In this document: positions 1 through 4,799 of the stretch, in pieces
Layout: each line of letters begins with the position of its first letter
How positions within the stretch are numbered: the stretch's first letter is position 1
Assembly: GCA_905236085.1 (NCBI GenBank)
Contig: CAJOOD010000007.1
Location: 1 to 5,368 of the forward strand
From: an uncultured Bacilli bacterium
Lineage (GTDB): Bacteria > Bacillota_I > Bacilli_A > RFN20 > CAG-826
Length of the DNA: 5,368 nucleotides
Reading direction: 5' to 3'
Program-made: the position numbers and the translations under genes
Notes under the pieces: generated by a model
What the model was told of the DNA's origin: nothing
Database searches by the model: none
The model's input: only the letters and a program-made list of their open reading frames with translations

Positions 1-569
1 ATACCTTGATATCTATCGTTGAAATAATTGTTATCAAAAGTAAATCTAACTGGTAGACGCTTGATGATAAAGCTTGGTAATTCATCACATCTTCTACCCC
101 ATTGTTTTTGGGTATAGCCTTTAATTAATTTCTCATAGATGGTCTTACCCACTAAATTAATAGCCTGTTCTTCTAGATTTTTTGGTTCTTCAATATGATA
201 TTCTTTCTTTTCTTCTTCGATTCTATTTTTAGCTTCTTCTGGAGTAAATACATCAGGCCATAATTTCGTAAAAGTATTCATATTAAATGGTAAGTTATAG
301 CATTCGTTCTTATATCTAGCCACTGGAGAATTAATATAATTATTAAATTCAGCGAATTGATTGATATAATCCCATATCTCTTTATCAGATGTATGGAAGA
401 TATGCGCTCCATAGACATGAACATTAATACCTTCATCTAATTTAGTGTAGATATTGCCACCTACATGTTCTCTTTTATCAATAACTAAAACTTTATAGCC
501 TAACTTATGAAGTTCATAAGCGCATACCGCGCCATATAGACCAGAACCAACAATTAAATAATCATACAT
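1..569 (-). CDS. glf: UDP-galactopyranose mutase, N-terminal part (runs off the left edge)
   Basis: Flavoenzyme that interconverts UDP-galactopyranose and UDP-galactofuranose in the cytoplasm, supplying galactofuranose for surface glycans. The start is the ATG at 569-567, and 189 complete codons are present of a family length near 370. Residues 2-31 form the Rossmann FAD-binding strand-turn-helix (IVGSGLYGA, glycines 8, 10 and 13), ending in an acidic strand end (VID, D31). RxxxVGGN (33-39) follows, and then the family motif GAHIFHT (54-60). Residues 150-158 (KGYTQKQWG) contain W157, which corresponds to the tryptophan that stacks on the uridine in characterised mutases. RLPVR (171-175) carries the conserved arginines, and YFNDRYQG (182-189) is the run-up to the active site. 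A Shine-Dalgarno AAGAGG lies at 585-580 on the minus strand, 10 nt from the ATG. It is divergent from a glycosyltransferase operon, which fits a surface-polysaccharide locus. The family assignment is secure; the C-terminal half is not visible. Confidence 0.95.
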   Translation of the reverse strand, partial: MYDYLIVGSGLYGAVCAYELHKLGYKVLVIDKREHVGGNIYTKLDEGINVHVYGAHIFHTSDKEIWDYINQFAEFNNYINSPVARYKNECYNLPFNMNTFTKLWPDVFTPEEAKNRIEEEKKEYHIEEPKNLEEQAINLVGKTIYEKLIKGYTQKQWGRRCDELPSFIIKRLPVRFTFDNNYFNDRYQG

Positions 570-650
570 AATATAAAAACCTCTTATTCATTTTATAATC
601 TTTTGTCCTTTTTTAAAAATGCATTTTTCTTAATCTAGATAGATGCCCTA

Positions 651-713
651 TATTTTTTTAAAAAAATAATCCATTTATAAAGCAAATTTATTTATAATAA
701 ACATATTAGGGGA
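651..713 (+). promoter_or_regulatory. Candidate promoter and RBS of the glycan operon
   Basis: In the divergent spacer between glf and the operon, a perfect TATAAT lies at 693-698. No good -35 hexamer sits 16-18 bp upstream (670-675 is TCCATT). However, a T7A7 tract (653-666, inside the perfect 18-bp palindrome 651-668) falls at about -52 to -39, where an UP element would lie. AGGGGA at 708-713 is a strong ribosome-binding site, 9 nt before the ATG at 723. The RBS is clear. The promoter is inferred, and in DNA this AT-rich a TATAAT can occur by chance. Confidence 0.45.
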
Positions 714-722
714 ATTTATATT

Positions 723-1628
723 ATGAAGATATGTTATGGTTTAATGGCGTCTAGCAAGCAAGAACAAGTGGATAATCTCATCCAACTTCTTCATGTTAGC
801 GATAATCAAATAGTTATTATTGTCGATAAGAAATCAGAAGATTTATTTCAATTTTTATATAATAAATATAAAGACACAGAAAATATATATTTCATTCTTG
901 ATAGATTTGATGTTTATTGGGGAGGTATCACCACCACGACAGCAACATTATCACTTATGAAGAATACCCTTAATCTTGATTATGATTATTTCACCATGGT
1001 TTCTGAATCATGTCTTCCTTTATATCCCGATAGCGAAATTAAAGCTTTCTTAGAAAGACATAAAGGACAAGAATTTATCGACGTGAGATTTGATTGGACC
1101 AAGCGTTCAAGATTACATCTAGATCATTCTAAACCATATACCGCTTGGCAAAGAAAGCACCGTAATCTCATGGCCTTTAGAGATGTCATGGTCGATACAT
1201 TATTTGGCTGGACTGTTGGTAAGAATAAGCAATTTAAATCATGGAAAGTGCCCACCACTTTATTATGGTTTACCATATCTAAAGAACTCGTGGGTTATCT
1301 AGTTAAAACTATTGAAGATAATAATTTAATAGAGAAATATTCTAAAACTCTTATCGCTGATGAGCACATCTGGGCGGAAGTTATATATAATTCTCCATAT
1401 TATGATAAATTACTTCTCAAGAATAAACGTGGAGGGGCTTTATTATATTGTGATTGGTACACCATTAAAGCGCCTAAATTATTAACCATGAAAGATTACG
1501 ATAAGATTTATAATTATAAGTACCCATGTCTATACGCGAGAAAATTTGATCTAGCCACTGAACCTGAAGTGGTATTAAAGATATACGAGAATCGTAAAAA
1601 TCCTGACTTTAAATGCAAATATAAATAA
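723..1628 (+). CDS. GT14-type (core-2/I-branching) beta-glycosyltransferase
   Basis: Predicted cytoplasmic glycosyltransferase of the core-2/I-branching family (GT14, GT-A-like fold). In animals these transfer GlcNAc in beta-1,6 linkage. Bacterial members sit in polysaccharide loci and their donors and acceptors are mostly unknown. Length is 301 residues, usual for bacterial members, with no signal peptide or membrane segment. Visible family blocks in order: VYWGG at 64-68 followed by a Thr-rich helix; DYDYFTMVSESCLPLY at 86-101, which stands in the position of the family SGxDxPL block; a Trp-Phe pair at 182-183 before a Ser; ADEHIWAEVIYNSPY at 212-226, equivalent to the conserved PDE...NSP block (E214 is the acidic candidate); and ARKFD at 272-276, the typical C-terminal RKF block. 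It is the first gene of a three-gene run, 2 bp from the next gene. Confidence in the family is high; the sugar specificity is unknown. Confidence 0.88.
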   Translation: MKICYGLMASSKQEQVDNLIQLLHVSDNQIVIIVDKKSEDLFQFLYNKYKDTENIYFILDRFDVYWGGITTTTATLSLMKNTLNLDYDYFTMVSESCLPLYPDSEIKAFLERHKGQEFIDVRFDWTKRSRLHLDHSKPYTAWQRKHRNLMAFRDVMVDTLFGWTVGKNKQFKSWKVPTTLLWFTISKELVGYLVKTIEDNNLIEKYSKTLIADEHIWAEVIYNSPYYDKLLLKNKRGGALLYCDWYTIKAPKLLTMKDYDKIYNYKYPCLYARKFDLATEPEVVLKIYENRKNPDFKCKYK

Positions 1629-1630
1629 TT

Positions 1631-2767
1631 ATGAGAATCTTATATTTTTCTAGCGATAATAATTCTGGTTCTGGTGCTTTTAGAGTATTGGTGAGATCGG
1701 TAACAGAATTACAAGAACAAGGACATGATGTTCTTGTCATTTTGCCTTATGCTGGATCTGGAACTAAGATGTTAAAAGATAATAATATCAAATATAAACA
1801 CATCTTTACTTTTTCTTGGATTAAGCATCTTAAATTTAATCCTTGGGATTATATTTCTCATTATCTATTTAAACCAGTTAATTATGTCACTTATCATCGA
1901 GAACTTAAATTAATCGATAAATATAAACCAGATATCTGCGTTATTAATACTTGCTTTACTTATGTCGGCGCGCTTGCCAGCATAAAGAAGAATATTCCTT
2001 TTGTCTGGCATATTAGAGAATTATTAGAAGGACAAATGGGTAAAACATATTATAACGAAAAATATGCGATGTCATTGATGAATAAAGCTAATAAAGTGAT
2101 ATGTGTATCTAAAGGTGTATATGATACTTATAAAGGTAAGATAGATGATAAGAGATTAACTTATATCTATGAAGGATTAGAGATATCGCATTATCTAGAT
2201 GAAGATAAAGAAATATTTAATGATAATAAAATCCACTTCGTATGTGCGGGAAGAATTAAAAAACAAAAAGGACAATATCTCATCATTGAAGCTCTAAATC
2301 AAATAAAAGACCTGGATTTTGATGTGGTTTTGGTCGGAGATGTTAGAAAACATTATAAAAATAAATTAATTAAAATGTGTGAATTTAAAGATAGATTAAC
2401 TTTTACCGGACAGGTTAAAGATGTTCGACCATATTATAAAAAAGCTGATTTGTTTTTAATGCCTTCTTTCTTTGAAGCCTTTGGTCTAGTTACGGTAGAA
2501 GCGATATTATCAGGGCTATTTGTCATCGGCTCAAATATGCTAGGAACAAAGGAGATATTGACCTCATTAGATAGCAATTATCAATATTTATTTACACCTG
2601 GGGATAGTAATAGTCTCAAAGATAGGATATTATTAGCGGTAAATAATAAAGAAGAAATAAAAAAGCAAGCCAAGGTATTCCAAAAGAATATCCAAGACCT
2701 ATATTCTTCTAAATTGAATACTGAAAAAATATTTAAAGCTTACGATAAAGCTAGAAAGTGTGATTGA
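1631..2767 (+). CDS. GT4 family glycosyltransferase (GT-B fold)
   Basis: Retaining glycosyltransferase of the GT4 type, acting on a nucleotide-sugar donor at the cytoplasmic face during surface-polymer assembly. The 378 residues match the family size. The N-terminal half starts with the strand RILYFSS (2-8) and a Gly/Ser acceptor loop (SGSGAF, 12-17), and has WHIRE at 126-130 and VICVSKGV at 156-163. The C-terminal donor-binding half starts near 201 (IHFVCAGRIKKQKG) with R208 and K213, which normally contact the donor phosphates. LVGD follows at 234-237, then FFEAFGLVTVEA at 280-291, where E282 and E290 form the EX7E motif. The start follows the previous stop by 2 nt and has no visible Shine-Dalgarno (the preceding 20 nt are A/T), so translation probably depends on coupling to the upstream gene. 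It ends in TGA 1 nt before the next ATG. Donor and acceptor are not predictable. Confidence 0.92.
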   Translation: MRILYFSSDNNSGSGAFRVLVRSVTELQEQGHDVLVILPYAGSGTKMLKDNNIKYKHIFTFSWIKHLKFNPWDYISHYLFKPVNYVTYHRELKLIDKYKPDICVINTCFTYVGALASIKKNIPFVWHIRELLEGQMGKTYYNEKYAMSLMNKANKVICVSKGVYDTYKGKIDDKRLTYIYEGLEISHYLDEDKEIFNDNKIHFVCAGRIKKQKGQYLIIEALNQIKDLDFDVVLVGDVRKHYKNKLIKMCEFKDRLTFTGQVKDVRPYYKKADLFLMPSFFEAFGLVTVEAILSGLFVIGSNMLGTKEILTSLDSNYQYLFTPGDSNSLKDRILLAVNNKEEIKKQAKVFQKNIQDLYSSKLNTEKIFKAYDKARKCD

Positions 2768-2768
2768 T

Positions 2769-3962
2769 ATGAAAAACTTTATCTTCATATCCCCTAATTT
2801 CCCGGATGTATATTACAAATTCTGTAATTCTTTAAAAGAAAGAGGCTTTAATGTTCTAGGCATATTAGATTGTCATAGAGAGGAATTAACTCCTCAATTA
2901 AAAGCCGCTCTTACGCACGATTATTTTGTATCCAGTATCGGTAATTATGAAGAAGTTGATCGTGCGGTTAAATTCTTTAAAGAAAAATATGGAGAAATAG
3001 ATTATCTAGAATCTAATAATGAATTCTGGTTAGAACAAGATGCTAGATTAAGATTAGACAATAATGTTCTTAATGGTCTTAGACCTGATGACATGGCAAA
3101 TATCAAATTTAAATCTAAGATGAAAGCCTGTTTTGAAAAAGCGGGTGTTAAAGTGGCTAGATATCAATTAGTGTCTACGATAGAAAAATCCTTAGAATTC
3201 ATTGCAAAAGTCGGCTATCCGGTCTTTGTTAAGCCTGATAATGGAGTGGGTGCAAATGATTCATATGCCATTAGAAATGAAGAGGAATTAAAAGCCTTTC
3301 ATAATAGAAATCTACCAACGACTTATATCATGGAAGAATTCCTAGAAGGTGAAGTTATGTCTTTTGATGGCATCGCTGATAATGATTCTAATGTCGTTAT
3401 TTGTTTTAACGAACACTTCCCTATCGATAACGCAGAGATATTAAAATACGATTTAGATGATTATTATTATGCCCTATCCGAATTTGATGAGAAATTTAAA
3501 GAAATGGGTAAAAGAGTGGTTAAATCTTTTGGCATTAAGAAAAGATGCTTCCATATCGAATTCTTTAAATTATCCAAGCCTAGACCAGGTCTCGCAGAAA
3601 TAGGCGAAATCGTCGCTATGGAAGTTAATATGCGACCTCCAGGAGGAAATACTCCAGATCTATTATCTATCGCCTTAAATGCCTCTTTTTATAATTGCTA
3701 TGGAGATATTATCGCTTATAACGAAATCAAAGAAGATATTAATAAAGAGAAATATGTCGCTATGGGGCCATCAAGAAAGAACAGATATAAATATAAACAT
3801 AGCGATGAAGAAATATTTGCTAAATATAAAGATAATCTTAAGATGTACGGCAAATATAATAAAGAAATCGCCATGGAAATGGGCGACGTCTATTATTTTG
3901 GCCAATTCAAGACTTTAGAAGAGGCTATGGAATTTGAGGAATTTGTTAGAGAGAAAATCTAA
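2769..3962 (+). CDS. ATP-grasp ligase, substrate unknown
   Basis: Member of the ATP-grasp superfamily (carboxylate-amine ligase / biotin-carboxylase-like), enzymes that activate a carboxylate as an acyl-phosphate and join it to an amine or thiol. 397 residues from the ATG at 2769. An N-terminal Rossmann-like pre-ATP-grasp domain starts with MKNFIFISPNFP (1-12). The ATP-grasp core has VGYPVFVKPDNGVGAND at 148-164 (K155 for the ATP phosphates), the hinge YIMEEFLEGE at 186-195, FHIEFF at 261-266 (E264) and AMEVNMRPPGG at 283-293, where E285 and N287 are metal ligands and R289 is conserved. No transferase or membrane domain is fused. A GTG at 2760 would add three residues and overlap the previous gene; I prefer the ATG because it makes a TGA-T-ATG coupled junction, AGAAAG lies 10 nt upstream, and MKNF-type starts are usual in this family. 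Its place behind two glycosyltransferases suggests glycan or precursor modification, which is inference. Confidence 0.9.
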   Translation: MKNFIFISPNFPDVYYKFCNSLKERGFNVLGILDCHREELTPQLKAALTHDYFVSSIGNYEEVDRAVKFFKEKYGEIDYLESNNEFWLEQDARLRLDNNVLNGLRPDDMANIKFKSKMKACFEKAGVKVARYQLVSTIEKSLEFIAKVGYPVFVKPDNGVGANDSYAIRNEEELKAFHNRNLPTTYIMEEFLEGEVMSFDGIADNDSNVVICFNEHFPIDNAEILKYDLDDYYYALSEFDEKFKEMGKRVVKSFGIKKRCFHIEFFKLSKPRPGLAEIGEIVAMEVNMRPPGGNTPDLLSIALNASFYNCYGDIIAYNEIKEDINKEKYVAMGPSRKNRYKYKHSDEEIFAKYKDNLKMYGKYNKEIAMEMGDVYYFGQFKTLEEAMEFEEFVREKI

Positions 3963-4096
3963 GCTCCATCTTCGTGTGTATCACAGATAGATTTGCTAGG
4001 TTTTTTCCTAGCTTTTCTTTCGTTTAACATGGCAATATCATCATTCGTAAGATATTTTCTTTTTCTATATGATTCGTATTTGGATTTCTTTTTCAT
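3959..4096 (-). CDS. Small basic ORF, 45 aa, hypothetical
   Basis: Minus-strand ORF from ATG 4096-4094 to TAG 3961-3959, converging on the ATP-grasp gene so that the two stop codons overlap. I do not recognise the product. It is very Lys/Arg-rich: it begins MKKKSKY, has RKRK near residues 11-14, the only clearly mixed helical stretch LTNDDIAMLNERKARKK near 16-32, and a single Cys in a tail ending THEDGA. There is no signal peptide or membrane segment. A good minus-strand promoter (4131-4103) places its predicted start of transcription at about 4096, which would make the message leaderless. The only SD-like sequence (AGGTG, 4114-4110) lies 13 nt away, upstream of that start. A hairpin read as the operon terminator sits inside the ORF. 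It could be a real small protein, an antisense transcript, or chance in Lys-codon-like DNA. Confidence 0.35.
   Translation of the reverse strand: MKKKSKYESYRKRKYLTNDDIAMLNERKARKKPSKSICDTHEDGA
3995..4020 (+). terminator. Candidate intrinsic terminator of the glycan operon
   Basis: GCTAGG (3995-4000), a six-T loop, then CCTAGC (4007-4012) form a perfect 6-bp stem followed by TTTTCTTT. It begins 32 nt after the stop of the ATP-grasp gene, where a terminator is expected. The stem is short, and the other strand lacks a U-tract, so it would act only on plus-strand transcripts. Confidence 0.5.
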
Positions 4097-4102
4097 ATCA
4101 TT

Positions 4103-4131
4103 TTTATAACACCTAAATTAGGTATTAACAA
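4103..4131 (-). promoter_or_regulatory. Minus-strand promoter with a dyad in the spacer
   Basis: Reading the minus strand, TTGTTA (4131-4126) is followed after exactly 17 bp by TATAAA (4108-4103). A TG one base before the -10 gives an extended -10 (TGTTATAAA). The spacer contains the inverted repeat ACCTAA-A-TTAGGT (4111-4123 on the plus strand), a position typical of a repressor or MerR-type activator site. Transcription would start near 4096, the ATG of the small basic ORF. The hexamers and dyad are seen directly; promoter activity and regulation are inferred. Confidence 0.5.
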
Positions 4132-4164
4132 GCCTTAATAGTGACAAAAATAGAAGATTTGCTA

Positions 4165-4192
4165 AAGAAAATTAATTTTCTTATGGTATAAA
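4165..4192 (+). promoter_or_regulatory. csp promoter: extended -10 with an 18-bp palindrome
   Basis: TGGTATAAA at 4184-4192 is an extended -10 element (TG, one base, then TATAAA at 4187-4192). No -35 hexamer is correctly spaced: TTGCTA at 4159-4164 is 22 bp away from TATAAA, though exactly 17 bp from the poorer TATGGT at 4182-4187. The perfect palindrome AAGAAAATTAATTTTCTT (4165-4182) fills the -35/spacer region and could be an operator. Transcription would start near 4199 and leave a leader of about 65 nt before csp. Confidence 0.5.
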
Positions 4193-4198
4193 AGATTA

Positions 4199-4264
4199 TA
4201 AAGTGTAGAATAGTTAGTGGAAACATCATTTACAGATTTCCGGAAAGGTTAGGACCTACTTGAA
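4199..4264 (+). promoter_or_regulatory. Structured 5' leader of the cold-shock gene
   Basis: The leader is about 65 nt, long for this genome. GGAAA at 4219-4223 can pair with TTTCC at 4237-4241, and the latter is also half of the perfect palindrome TTTCCGGAAA (4237-4246). AGGT (4246-4249) and ACCT (4254-4257) can form a small hairpin that holds the only SD-like bases (AGGA, 4251-4254, 10 nt before the ATG). Mutually exclusive pairings in a csp leader recall the known temperature-sensing leader of E. coli cspA, but the resemblance is of principle only, and no sequence homology is claimed. Confidence 0.35.
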
Positions 4265-4471
4265 ATGACTGGAACCGTTAAATTTTTCGACGATAAAAAG
4301 GGATACGGCTTTATCATCGATGATGAATCAAAAAAAGAAATTTTTGTTCATTACACCGGTATAATTATGGAGGGACATAAAACCCTTAGTGAACAACAAA
4401 AAGTCGAATTCGAAAGCGAAATTGATTCGAAAAATGGTAAACCTAGAGCTAAAAACGTTAAACCATTATAG
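4265..4471 (+). CDS. csp: Cold-shock domain protein (CspA family)
   Basis: Small single-domain OB-fold protein that binds single-stranded RNA and DNA and acts as an RNA chaperone in the cytoplasm. At 68 residues it is the normal family size. It opens TGTVKFFDDKKGYGFI: the RNP1 motif KGYGFI is at 12-17, with Phe at position 7 replacing the usual Trp of the VKWFN block and Asp for Asn at 9. RNP2 is IFVHYTGI at 26-33 (usually VFVHFSAI). The GHKTLSEQQKVEFE block at 37-50 is usually GFKTLxEGQxVxFE, so the Gly before Gln is lost. The C-terminus NGKPRAKNVKPL fits the family. The ATG at 4265 is the only start that gives the complete first strand; its SD is weak (AGGA, 10 nt away). It is monocistronic, with its own promoter and a strong terminator. 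Confidence 0.96.
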   Translation: MTGTVKFFDDKKGYGFIIDDESKKEIFVHYTGIIMEGHKTLSEQQKVEFESEIDSKNGKPRAKNVKPL

Positions 4472-4495
4472 CTCTAAAACAAATTGTCCTACAAT

Positions 4496-4518
4496 AAGGC
4501 GCTGAAAAGCGCCTTTTT
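4496..4518 (+). terminator. Intrinsic terminator of csp
   Basis: AAGGCGC (4496-4502), loop TGAAAA, then GCGCCTT (4509-4515) give a perfect 7-bp GC-rich stem running into TTTTT (4514-4518). It begins 24 nt after the csp stop codon. Textbook rho-independent terminator. Confidence 0.93.
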
Positions 4519-4526
4519 GCTTGTTT

Positions 4527-4554
4527 AAAAAAGCCACCGACTTTCGTCAGCGGC
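4527..4554 (-). terminator. Minus-strand intrinsic terminator with GAAA tetraloop
   Basis: Read on the minus strand, GCCGCTGAC (4554-4546), GAAA loop (4545-4542) and GTCGGTGGC (4541-4533) form a 9-bp stem with two G-U pairs, followed by six U residues (4532-4527). On the plus strand the two wobble pairs become A-C mismatches and there is no following T-run, so the element is clearly directional. No protein gene on the minus strand leads into it; this is the main evidence for a small RNA gene. Confidence 0.85.
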
Positions 4555-4606
4555 GTCTTATTGTAACGACAAATAAAAAGGGGAAAATAGTTTGTTACAT
4601 AAGATT
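4527..4606 (-). ncRNA. Candidate small RNA, about 80 nt, with C-rich loop
   Basis: Between a well-formed minus-strand promoter (4642-4614) and a minus-strand terminator lies an RNA of about 80 nt that contains no plausible ORF (its only early ATG is followed directly by TAA). Its 5' two-thirds folds on itself: CTTAT (4603-4599), GTAAC (4598-4594; the G follows the T of CTTAT) and AAA (4593-4591) pair with TTT (4573-4571), GTTAC (4567-4563) and ATAAG (4561-4557), leaving bulges of GTC and a single A. The loop is pyrimidine-rich (TATTTTCCCCTTTTTA). The 3' end is the GAAA-tetraloop terminator. C-rich loops are how several Firmicutes sRNAs (for example RoxS/RsaE) contact Shine-Dalgarno sites. I do not recognise this RNA as a known family. 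Promoter, fold and terminator are seen; expression and function are inferred. Confidence 0.6.
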
Positions 4607-4613
4607 AGTGATA

Positions 4614-4642
4614 AATATATGCTAGATTAATAAATAAAGCAA
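4614..4642 (-). promoter_or_regulatory. Promoter of the candidate small RNA
   Basis: On the minus strand TTGCTT (4642-4637) and TATATT (4619-4614) are separated by exactly 17 bp. Predicted transcription start is at 4609-4606, just upstream of the first base of the sRNA stem (4603). Confidence 0.55.
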
Positions 4643-4723
4643 ACAAATTATTTAAAAATTTAATAAAAAGGCTAAAAACATATCATATAATCGATTTTTG
4701 TAACACTTCTATAGCTATGGAAA

Positions 4724-4774
4724 AATAAATATTTATTATCCCTTTGACATCAAAGGAAAAATAATTATCATAAT
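4724..4774 (+). promoter_or_regulatory. Promoter of the CotH-like lipoprotein gene with overlapping dyad
   Basis: A consensus -35 TTGACA lies at 4744-4749 and TATCAT at 4766-4771 (16-bp spacing); CATAAT at 4769-4774 is an alternative at 19 bp. The -35 is embedded in the inverted repeat CCTTTGA-CA-TCAAAGG (4741-4756), so a bound dimer would block RNA polymerase. Just upstream, AATAAATATTTATT (4724-4737) is a perfect 14-bp AT palindrome in UP-element position. The transcript would start near 4778, leaving a leader of about 20 nt. Confidence 0.6.
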
Positions 4775-4783
4775 TTTCTAATA

Positions 4784-4790
4784 AAAGGAG
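4784..4790 (+). promoter_or_regulatory. Ribosome-binding site of the lipoprotein gene
   Basis: AAAGGAG, 9 nt before the ATG at 4800. It decides the start in favour of this ATG over the in-frame ATG five codons later (4815), which would be 24 nt away and would shorten the n-region of the signal peptide. Confidence 0.85.
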
Positions 4791-4799
4791 CCCGAGATT

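Larger units (their letters stand above)
4484..4572. repeat. Imperfect inverted repeat joining two tail-to-tail terminators
   Basis: TTGTC-C-TACAATAAG (4484-4498) is mirrored by CTTATTGTA-AC-GACAA (4557-4572 with A4566 and C4567 as spacer), so the csp transcript and the minus-strand transcript both read TTGTC, one or two bases, then TACAATAAG directly before their terminator hairpins. The 9-bp core is perfect and the outer 5 bp match with a 1-bp difference in spacing. It may reflect an inverted duplication of a 3' end. Confidence 0.6.

Noticed and set aside
2760..2768. GTG at 2760 as the start of the ATP-grasp gene
   Set aside because: It would overlap the previous gene by 8 bp and add three residues not typical of the family; the ATG at 2769 has better spacing and the usual MKNF start.
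3679..3918. 79-codon plus-strand ORF in another frame
   Set aside because: Lies wholly inside the ATP-grasp gene, no RBS, and its Lys/Ile-rich product looks like an out-of-frame reading of AT-rich codons.
4029..4109. 26-codon plus-strand hydrophobic ORF (ATG at 4029) that resembles a small membrane toxin
   Set aside because: No Shine-Dalgarno, and its Phe/Leu/Tyr content is simply the complement of the Lys-rich codons on the other strand; no paired antitoxin RNA structure seen.
4532..4554. Second plus-strand csp terminator
   Set aside because: On the plus strand the stem has two A-C mismatches and no T-run follows, so it was assigned to the minus strand.
4686..4691. Perfect TATAAT upstream of the lipoprotein gene
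   Set aside because: No -35 at 16-18 bp upstream and no TG extension; the TTGACA-based promoter at 4744 is far better placed.
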